Shown here one piece after another: positions 6,083-10,842 of a stretch of DNA of 10,842 nt. The stretch lies in NCBI GenBank assembly GCA_031267775.1, contig JAIRYL010000100.1, positions 1 through 10,842 of the forward strand, in the 5' to 3' direction. This DNA is from Tannerellaceae bacterium. Its GTDB lineage: Bacteria; Bacteroidota; Bacteroidia; Bacteroidales; Tannerellaceae. The number at the start of each line of letters is the position of its first letter. Position 1 is the first letter of the stretch. The notes under the pieces were generated by a model. The model did no database searches and had not been told where the DNA came from. It saw only the letters and a list, made by a program, of their open reading frames with translations. A program made the position numbers and the translations under genes.

Positions 6083-6520
6083 CCTGTAACGATATATATA
6101 CATCATACTCCTGGCCACGCTGCTAATGGCTTTGAACTTTCTATTAGACAGATTAGAAGCCAAGTCAATTATCTTCTGTGCCGATATACCGATTGGTAAT
6201 ATGGTCAAGAAAGCGCCTATAATTATTTTCTGTAAATATGACATATAATGATAATTTAATTCGTATTCTCCATATATGAAATTATTTCGGACAGGTAAAT
6301 TCTTTTCTTTTTTTTCATACAAATTCAAGGATTACTTAATTTTTAAGAATTTTACATTACAATTGCAGGTAAACTTCTTCAACTATACAACATGAAAAAG
6401 CTAATTATTCTAAAATATCCCAGACGCCTCCTAAGGGCTAACGCAAAGGATAAATTCAATCAACTATGATTATTATCCGTATCTTTGTGGAACGATTAAA
6501 TATGAACAAGTCCCAACATC
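6067..6520. other. AT-rich intergenic region between pdxR and the DUF1016 gene
   Basis: A 454-bp stretch, clearly AT-richer than the pdx genes. It contains the tail of the pdxR terminator, a minus-strand frame with a signal-peptide-like start (from 6244), a 25-codon plus-strand frame at 6391-6468 (MKKLIILKYPRRLLRANAKD and five more residues) and the candidate -7 box of the next gene. No intact gene or RNA is recognised. The base composition and lack of conserved content suggest a junction between the pdx locus and acquired DNA. Confidence 0.6.
6480..6487 (+). promoter_or_regulatory. Candidate -7 box for the DUF1016 gene
   Basis: TATCTTTG matches TAnnTTTG and lies 33 bp before the ATG at 6521. 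No good -33 TTG is seen about 19 bp upstream. Confidence 0.45.
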
Positions 6521-7804
6521 ATGAAGAAAAATACAGATCGGAAAGAGTTTGACGAATACATACAGGCAATAAGTATGGAAATTGACCAGGCGCAAGTGAA
6601 ACTCGTTTCTGCCGCCAATGTTCAGATGTTATTGCACTATTGGAAGATCGGGCATTTCATCCTATTCAATCAGAAACAGTTAGGCTGGGGAAGTAAATTT
6701 ATCGAACGTACTTCTGAAGCTCTCAGGAAATTACACCCTGAAAAGAAAGGTTATTCTCCGAGAAACCTCAAATATATGCGTCAGTTTGCTAAATTGTATC
6801 CGACAGGAATAGTTGAACAATTAATCCGGGCAGACCAAGAATTAGAAAAACCGACATTGGAAAAAGTTCTTTCGGTAACAGATATTTTAAATGAATATAC
6901 ATTTGGGCAGGAGGCTCCTGCCCAAATTCAAACCACTAACAATGAGGAGAATATAATTACGCAGGAACTTCCTGCGCAAATGGGGGGCGTATGTAAAGCA
7001 TTAGCAACAATTACCCAACATCCAATTCCACAAATAGAGAACTGTTTTATATGCTCCCCTGTTTCCCAAATAAACTGGGCTAGTCATATAGCATTACTGG
7101 ATAGCAAATTACCATTAGGCAGTCGATATTGGTACATGAAACAATCCGTTGAATTTGGATGGAGTAGCGCTATTCTTAAAATTCAGATAGAGCGCAATTT
7201 GTTTCAACGGCAAATAGAGAGCCGGAAAGTAAACAATTTTACAGCCACTCTTCCAAAGCCGCAAAGCGACTTAGCCAATTACTTACTCAAAGACCCCTAT
7301 ATATTTGATTTAGCTGGCGTGAAAGAACGTGCCGACGAACGAGATATTGAAGAACAGCTTGTCGGGCATGTTACAAAATATCTTTTGGAGATGGGAAACA
7401 GTTTTGCTTTTGTGGCCCGACAAAAACATTTCCAAATAGGAGACAGCGATTTTTACGCCGACCTGATTCTTTATAATATCAAACTTCATGCGTTTGTGGT
7501 TGTGGAGCTAAAAGCGACGCCATTCAAACCGGAATATGCCGGGCAACTTAACTTCTATATCAACGTGGTAGACGACAAGCTAAGGGGAGAGAATGATAAT
7601 AAAACTATCGGTTTGCTGCTTTGCAAAGGGAAAGATGAGATTCTGGCTCAATATGCTTTATCCGGTTACAATCAACCCATTGGCGTAAGCGATTATCAGC
7701 TAAGTAAAGCCATTCCTGAAAATCTAAAATCGGCTTTACCCACAATAGAGGAGGTTGAAGAAGAACTTACACAGTTGCTCGAAAATAAAGCGGGTGAATT
7801 GTAA
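6521..7804 (+). CDS. DUF1016 (YhcG-type) PDDEXK nuclease family protein
   Basis: A 427-residue two-domain protein. The N-terminal DUF1016 domain covers about 10-125, with LLHYWKIGHFI, GWGSKFIERTSEAL and YSPRNLKYMRQFAKLY. A variable linker (about 126-180) contains two QE(A/L)PAQ repeats. The region SQINWASHIALLDSKLP to LPKPQSDLANYLLKDPYIFDL (about 182-264) leads into a PDDEXK-type fold: Asp314 in DFYADLILYN, Glu329-Leu-Lys331 in VVVELKA, and Gln342 in YAGQLNFY, the full D-ExK-Q set. The C-terminal GLLLCKGKDEILAQYALSG is also typical. The fold predicts DNA cleavage or binding. Relatives occur near restriction systems and in mobile regions, but no restriction or methylase gene lies here, so its biological role is not established. 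The length looks complete. The AT-rich setting and nearby transposase scrap suggest horizontal acquisition. Confidence 0.88.
   Translation: MKKNTDRKEFDEYIQAISMEIDQAQVKLVSAANVQMLLHYWKIGHFILFNQKQLGWGSKFIERTSEALRKLHPEKKGYSPRNLKYMRQFAKLYPTGIVEQLIRADQELEKPTLEKVLSVTDILNEYTFGQEAPAQIQTTNNEENIITQELPAQMGGVCKALATITQHPIPQIENCFICSPVSQINWASHIALLDSKLPLGSRYWYMKQSVEFGWSSAILKIQIERNLFQRQIESRKVNNFTATLPKPQSDLANYLLKDPYIFDLAGVKERADERDIEEQLVGHVTKYLLEMGNSFAFVARQKHFQIGDSDFYADLILYNIKLHAFVVVELKATPFKPEYAGQLNFYINVVDDKLRGENDNKTIGLLLCKGKDEILAQYALSGYNQPIGVSDYQLSKAIPENLKSALPTIEEVEEELTQLLENKAGEL
6901..6981 (+). repeat. Two in-frame palindromes in the DUF1016 linker
   Basis: Bases 6901-6913 and 6915-6927 are perfect inverse arms of 13 bp around a single G (core GGGCAGGAG-G-CTCCTGCCC). 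Bases 6960-6967 and 6969-6976 form 8-bp arms (CGCAGGAA, TTCCTGCG) around a C. Both end in CAAAT, and their centres are 54 bp (18 codons) apart. They encode QEAPAQI and QELPAQM. The second looks like a diverged duplicate of the first. Confidence 0.8.
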
Positions 7805-7842
7805 TTAGAATTTTAACATTCCAGCGTTTAATCATTTTGATA

Positions 7843-8013
7843 ATGCTTCTCAAACGCTCCTTACAGCGTGAACCGGACAGCTTCTTTAACGCCGTCTCCG
7901 GCGCCGGCTTCAGTATTCGCGAGGCGACCAAAGGCGCTCTCAGTCAAGCCCGTTCCAGGTTCAAACCGTATGCGTTCATCCGCTTGAATGAACTAAGGAG
8001 GCATAGCCGGTAA
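7843..8013 (+). pseudogene. N-terminal fragment of an IS4-like transposase
   Basis: A 56-codon frame (MLLKRSLQREPDSFFNAVSG onward, then IREATKGALSQARSRFKPYAFIRLNE) closely follows the conserved N-terminal pattern of IS4-family DDE transposases: a basic helix, a hydrophobic FF pair, then the TKGAxSQAR motif and xxFIxLN. The frame is also open a few codons upstream (RLIILI). It stops at 8013 after LNELRRHSR, where the catalytic domain should follow. No DDE motif or inverted repeats are found nearby, so this is a dead remnant. It lies between the nuclease gene and tRNA-Lys. Confidence 0.7.
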
Positions 8014-8120
8014 TCATCTTTTTTACACAATCCAAATGGCGCTTTTGGGATGCTTATACTACTTTCATCAAACACTGTGTTGGGCAGGCGAGCAAAAGAT
8101 GGACGGGAAGAACGTAACTT
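8014..8120. other. Gap between the transposase fragment and the tRNA terminator
   Basis: No gene, RNA or repeat recognised. It is probably further decayed insertion-sequence or junction DNA. With the transposase fragment and the 38 bp before it, this makes the 316-bp stretch 7805-8120 between the nuclease gene and the tRNA terminator free of intact genes. Confidence 0.4.
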
Positions 8121-8150
8121 AAAAAAGAAAGCCGCTGGAAAGCGACTTCT
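8121..8150 (-). terminator. Rho-independent terminator after tRNA-Lys
   Basis: On the minus strand AAGTCGCT and AGCGGCTT form an 8-bp stem with one G-U pair and a TTCC loop, followed by TC and a run of six T. It begins about 6 nt after the tRNA 3' end and would end its transcript. Confidence 0.75.
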
Positions 8151-8155
8151 TTATG

Positions 8156-8228
8156 TGATTTGCCTGGGATTCGAACCCAGGACCCCATCCTTAAAAGGGA
8201 TGTGCTCTACCTGCTGAGCTAGCAAATC
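8156..8228 (-). tRNA. tRNA-Lys, anticodon UUU
   Basis: The 73-nt cloverleaf is complete. The acceptor stem is GATTTGC/GCAAATC with discriminator A, the D arm contains AGCTCAGCAGGTAGAGC, the anticodon stem CATCC/GGATG encloses the loop CTTTTAA with anticodon TTT, and the T arm is CCTGG-GTTCGAAT-CCAGG. The 3' CCA is not encoded and would be added after transcription. The gene has its own promoter and a terminator, so it is a single-gene unit. The tRNA is intact, with no duplicated 3' end seen nearby that would mark an integrated element. Confidence 0.95.
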
Positions 8229-8258
8229 GGCCTGTGCGTTTAATAATGAATGCGGGTG

Positions 8259-8288
8259 CAAAGGTAAGCGTATATTTTAAATATGCAA
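8259..8288 (-). promoter_or_regulatory. Promoter of tRNA-Lys
   Basis: On the minus strand, TTG (8288-8286) and TACCTTTG (8266-8259) are separated by 19 bp. This is the classic Bacteroidota -33/-7 arrangement and the best promoter in the window. The -7 box ends 30 bp before the mature tRNA 5' end. Confidence 0.65.
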
Positions 8289-8347
8289 TAGCTGTAACTG
8301 GTTTTTTTGATTTTTGTGCGGTTTTTATGATAACGGTTCTTTTTCCA

Positions 8348-9505
8348 TTATTGAAAAACGGCTTGATACCAGCTAAGTCTGTTTCTATACCAATCGTTTA
8401 ATTGGGTGTAATTTGACCTTAACGGATATACGGAAAGCCCGGAATAGGCGGTAACGTCATAATATCCGCCGCTTGTGGTATAGATCTGTTTGGTAGAATA
8501 AGGATATAATACCGCCTTTTTCAGGGCGCTTTCAAACCGCCCGTATTGTTCCTTTGTGGCCACCTGTTTGATCATATCGCCAAAATCAACAAGCTCTACC
8601 GGCGAAGCCGGAAGGTATGACAACACCTGCATACTGGAAATATCGAGGGAGAAGATGGCGTTTTCATCCCGATTCAGAATTTCTCCTGTAATAGCCGCTA
8701 AGTTCTCCAACTCTTTTGTAACGGTTACCGATATACTGCCTGAGGGATAGGTATAGGTTTTGAAAAATTCATAAAAGTCTTTTGCCACATTTGCCAAATC
8801 GGCTTCCTTTGTGAACAGACGAGGGAGAATCGTTTGATAAGGGAATCCTATCGTTATTATTTCAGAAGGAGAAGCGATAATGTAATTTGCCTTCTCTTTT
8901 AATTCATACATACATTCTATAGCGCCCATACTGCAGGCGTCGAAAATAAGGAAATCAAACAGATTGTCAGGTATGGCTTCGGCAAGTTCGTCTATTTCGA
9001 ACCATTTGCCGCTTTCTTCTCCAAAAGCGCGAAGCATTTGATGGTATCCTACCGGCAGCCAGGCCGTAGCATGGCTCGATAATAACAGGCCATAGCTATC
9101 GGCCGGGTATAACGACGCCACTTTGTCGATCACACTGCGCATGGTTTCTTTAGATACGGCGCTTTGATTTTCATAGTCGCATATATTGTATCGGGTTGGC
9201 GTTCCATTTTCATCCGGTTTTATTTCGAAGAGGCTTGCCTTTTCTTTATTCTCCGAATAATAAACGAGAAGATTTCCGCCATTGAGGTTTTCTTCCGTCG
9301 CTACAGACGTCATGATATCCAGGTTGTTTTTAAGATCGCCGCCGAGGTTACTGGCAATCATGTAAACCAGCATGGTTCGTTTAGAAGGGTCTCCTCCCAC
9401 CCCTTTTGTGGGTCGTTCGTTCCCGTCTATTATGATTTCTTCTTTGACGCAGGCGGCAAATGAAACGAATAAGGACAAGGCAAGTATGAGAGGTCTTATC
9501 TGCAT
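8348..9505 (-). CDS. Clostripain-family (C11) cysteine peptidase, lipoprotein
   Basis: A 385-residue secreted peptidase. The N terminus is a lipoprotein signal: hydrophobic LILALSLFVSFAA ending at Cys19, followed by Val-Lys-Glu-Glu. A positively placed lysine and acidic residues after the cysteine resemble the surface-export signal known for Bacteroidota lipoproteins, so surface exposure is plausible. The C11 fold shows KRTMLVYMIASNLGGDLKNN (42-61), the catalytic His145 in LLLSSHATAW and the catalytic Cys191 in FLIFDACSMGAIECMYEL. Characterised members cleave after Arg or Lys; the specificity here is unknown. The length matches stand-alone C11 lipoproteins and no truncation is evident. It is divergent from a small membrane protein, with a palindrome in the shared upstream region. 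No partner gene suggests a substrate. Confidence 0.88.
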   Translation of the reverse strand: MQIRPLILALSLFVSFAACVKEEIIIDGNERPTKGVGGDPSKRTMLVYMIASNLGGDLKNNLDIMTSVATEENLNGGNLLVYYSENKEKASLFEIKPDENGTPTRYNICDYENQSAVSKETMRSVIDKVASLYPADSYGLLLSSHATAWLPVGYHQMLRAFGEESGKWFEIDELAEAIPDNLFDFLIFDACSMGAIECMYELKEKANYIIASPSEIITIGFPYQTILPRLFTKEADLANVAKDFYEFFKTYTYPSGSISVTVTKELENLAAITGEILNRDENAIFSLDISSMQVLSYLPASPVELVDFGDMIKQVATKEQYGRFESALKKAVLYPYSTKQIYTTSGGYYDVTAYSGLSVYPLRSNYTQLNDWYRNRLSWYQAVFQ

Positions 9506-9565
9506 GAAATGGTCAGTTTTTAAAATTGCTGCAAGATACGTTCTTTTTTACTGTTAATTAAAGGG

Positions 9566-9597
9566 ATATCGTAAGTTTAACATTTTATTTACGATAT
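9566..9597. promoter_or_regulatory. Inverted repeat in the divergent upstream region
   Basis: ATATCGTAA (9566-9574) and TTACGATAT (9589-9597) are perfect 9-bp inverse arms with a 14-bp spacer. The right arm overlaps GATATTTG (9593-9600), a 7-of-8 match to the -7 box of the 9640 gene. A dimeric regulator bound here could block that promoter and affect the C11 peptidase gene. It might also be a simple hairpin. Confidence 0.45.
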
Positions 9598-9639
9598 TTG
9601 CACCGTTGTTTGAACAGATTTATAGTATTATAACTTCGC

Positions 9640-9981
9640 ATGAGAAAAGTAAACCCGCGCGTTTTTCTGTATAGCGGATTGACGCTATTATTGATAGCGC
9701 TTGCCGTCAGGTGGTCGAAGCCTGCTATTTCTTCCGTTTATTTTTGGATATTGTCAGGCATGGCTGTCGCTTTGAAACTGATTTTCCTTATCTGCGTTTT
9801 CCGCAGAAAAGATTTTAAGCCTGCCCTATGGCTGTATTTTATTCTGGCGGGAGTGATTATGATTCTTGTTTCTTTGCTTTTCAGGTATGTATATCCTGTG
9901 CCGCCCGTCCGGTTTGCCTTGTTTTACGGGGCTATCTGCCTGAAGGTTTTGGGACTGATCTTACTTATCCGGAGGAAATAA
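9640..9981 (+). CDS. Small multi-pass membrane protein, function unknown
   Basis: I do not recognise a family. The 113 residues are strongly hydrophobic and fall into about four membrane helices: 9-26, 36-53, 64-83 and 92-109. Basic residues flank them (MRKVNPR at the start, FRRKDFK at about 54-60, LIRRK at the end), which under the positive-inside rule puts both ends and the middle loop in the cytoplasm. There is no catalytic motif, cysteine pair or signal peptide. The ATG at 9640 follows a near-consensus -7 box at 9593-9600. It is transcribed away from the C11 peptidase gene and has no operon partner. Coding status is supported by continuous helix-loop-helix periodicity and a plausible start. 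Confidence 0.75.
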   Translation: MRKVNPRVFLYSGLTLLLIALAVRWSKPAISSVYFWILSGMAVALKLIFLICVFRRKDFKPALWLYFILAGVIMILVSLLFRYVYPVPPVRFALFYGAICLKVLGLILLIRRK

Positions 9982-10151
9982 CGTAAAAACTGAAACAATT
10001 TCTTCATTAACTTTAGCCCTCGCAGTTATAAAATTTCCCGTTGACAAGCGCTCTTCCATATTTTTTTGTACTTGTAGCTGGACAGTCTGCTCATTTTCTA
10101 TGGATAAGGCCCTTATTTTTTTCTCGTAAGAAATTCAAACGGAGAGTAATT
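9982..10151. other. Intergenic gap before the GNAT fragment
   Basis: No intact gene, RNA or terminator is recognised. A short minus-strand frame (ATG at 10059, ending inside the preceding gene at 9961) is probably accidental. Confidence 0.5.
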
Positions 10152-10397
10152 TCATTCTTTGTAATAGTCCTTTTTTAGTAACGAAAACATAGTCATATCG
10201 TAATAATTTCCGTTCCAATACATCCATTGTCTCAAAACACCTTCGTTTTTGAAACCTGATTTTTCTAATACTTTCTCAGAAACAATATTACCTTGCATGA
10301 CTTCTGCTTCGATACGGTTGATTTCAAGGCTGTTGAACCCAAAATCAATTACAGTTTCCAATGCTTCGGTTATGTAGCCATTGTTCCAATACTCTCT
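10152..10397 (-). pseudogene. C-terminal part of a GNAT N-acetyltransferase (RimJ/RimL-like)
   Basis: The open frame runs from a TGA at 10398-10400 to the stop and gives about 81 residues with no ATG at the front; the only nearby candidate is a TTG at 10361. The residues cover the second half of a GNAT domain: EYWNNGYITEALETVIDFGF (motif A, acetyl-CoA binding), NRIEAEVMQGNIVSEKVLEKSGF (motif B region), then GVLRQWMYWNGNYYDMTMFS and LLKKDYYKE. Full proteins of this type have about 170-185 residues, so roughly the first 100 are missing. The break coincides with the start of transposase-like sequence on the other strand, suggesting truncation by an insertion sequence followed by decay. The substrate class is unknown. 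Confidence 0.8.
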
Positions 10398-10400
10398 TCA

Positions 10401-10666
10401 ACTTAGACTGGAGAAAACTTCTGTACGACGTATGCCGTTTATTTAAGCGTCAGATTAATAAAGAGAAAGATTCTTCTTTTAGTGTAAGGGGAGGACATGC
10501 TATAGGAAGTATCAAACGTATGAGGATTGTCAAAGATGAGTGCAGGTTCAGAGCCAATAACTTTGTCGGGAGAATCTTTAAAACGTGTGCAGCGCTGCAT
10601 AATTTCAGAATTAAAAATCAATCCTTGGCATTACGAATACTAATTTACATAAACTCTAATCTATGA
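10401..10666 (+). pseudogene. C-terminal fragment of an IS5-like DDE transposase
   Basis: The plus-strand frame encodes GGHAIGSIKRMRIVKDECRF followed by RANNFVGRIFKTCAALHNFRIKNQ. This is the conserved tail of IS5-group transposases, where the usual EHAIGSIKR carries the last catalytic glutamate. Here that glutamate is replaced by Gly (GGA instead of GAA), so even this part is inactive. The N-terminal two-thirds are absent and the frame continues to 10666 past the expected end. It abuts the truncated GNAT gene on the left and a tandem repeat on the right. Confidence 0.65.
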
Positions 10667-10828
10667 GAGCGATTTTCGCCGGCGAAAATCACTCTCACAA
10701 CCTGTGAGACAAAATTTCGTCCCGTATAAACCTTCCACACCTGTAAGAGAGCGATTTTCGCCGGCGAAAATCACTCTCACAACCTGTGAGACAAAATTTC
10801 GCCCCGTATAAACCTTCCACACCCGTAA
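10665..10828. repeat. Two tandem 82-bp palindrome-rich units
   Basis: Units at 10665-10746 and 10747-10828 agree at 80 of 82 positions. Each begins GAGAG-C, then a perfect 20-bp palindrome (GATTTTCGCC/GGCGAAAATC), A and CTCTC, giving near-perfect 16-bp arms. A second hairpin follows at once (TCTCACA, ACC, TGTGAGA), then GACAAAATTTCGTC, an almost perfect palindrome in unit 1. ACCTGTGAGA recurs inside the unit as a variant ACCTGTAAGA at its end. No third unit follows at 10829. It is not coding. Confidence 0.85.
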
Positions 10829-10842
10829 AACGCTACATCTTT

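Noticed and set aside
6521..8013. A restriction-modification or toxin-antitoxin system around the DUF1016 gene
   Set aside because: No methylase, specificity subunit or antitoxin-like gene is adjacent; the nuclease stands alone.
8156..8228. Attachment site of an integrated element at tRNA-Lys
   Set aside because: No integrase gene and no duplicated tRNA 3' segment are visible in the window.
9961..10143. Minus-strand frame with a coiled-coil-like sequence (IENEQTVQLQVQKNMEERLS)
   Set aside because: It is short, starts right after a stop, has only an internal ATG (10059) and overlaps the end of the membrane protein gene; a link to a TolC-like tail could not be supported.
10665..10828. CRISPR array
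   Set aside because: There are only two contiguous 82-bp units with no variable spacers and no cas gene.

Overview
The window looks like a chromosomal stretch from a Bacteroidales-type bacterium (phylum Bacteroidota). The evidence is a proline-rich TonB with a C-terminal domain of Bacteroidota style, a clostripain-family lipoprotein whose lipobox cysteine is followed by Val-Lys-Glu-Glu, an AraC regulator of the common Bacteroides form, and repeated TAnnTTTG boxes (the Bacteroidota -7 element) at gene starts. No species can be assigned from the sequence alone.

Layout. 1-58: two adjacent hairpins of a dispersed repeat family. 218-1081: AraC-family regulator. 1172-1558: small SnoaL/NTF2-fold protein. 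1559-2210: a mosaic without an intact gene, holding more copies of the hairpin repeat, a remnant that looks like a helix-turn-helix regulator, and a shuffled partial copy of the SnoaL-like gene. 2211-2900: TonB. 2921-3034: a terminal-inverted-repeat element between convergent genes. 3063-4530 (minus): the pdxS-pdxT operon for pyridoxal 5'-phosphate (PLP). 4654-6066 (plus): the divergent MocR-type regulator, very probably PdxR. 6067-6520: AT-rich intergenic DNA with a possible orphan signal-peptide frame. 6521-7804: DUF1016/YhcG-type PDDEXK nuclease. 7843-8013: N-terminal scrap of an IS4-like transposase. 8156-8228 (minus): tRNA-Lys(UUU) with a good promoter and terminator. 8348-9505 (minus): clostripain (C11) lipoprotein. 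9640-9981: small multi-pass membrane protein. 10152-10397 (minus): GNAT acetyltransferase cut off at its 5' side. 10401-10666: C-terminal scrap of an IS5-like transposase. 10665-10828: two tandem 82-bp palindrome-rich units.

How the genes work together. The clearest functional unit is pdxS-pdxT plus its divergent regulator: PdxT supplies ammonia from glutamine, PdxS builds PLP, and the PLP-binding regulator reads the product. Their 123-bp intergenic region carries a direct repeat with a 20-bp period and an inverted repeat that are plausible operators. The other genes look like separate transcription units.

I found no convincing new multi-gene system. The unusual signals are in repeats: hairpins whose stems change while their loops stay the same, a reordered duplicate of a neighbouring gene, two in-frame palindromes inside the nuclease linker, and the 82-bp tandem repeat. 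Three transposon or gene scraps and the AT-rich nuclease segment mark the right two-thirds as a region of repeated insertion and decay.
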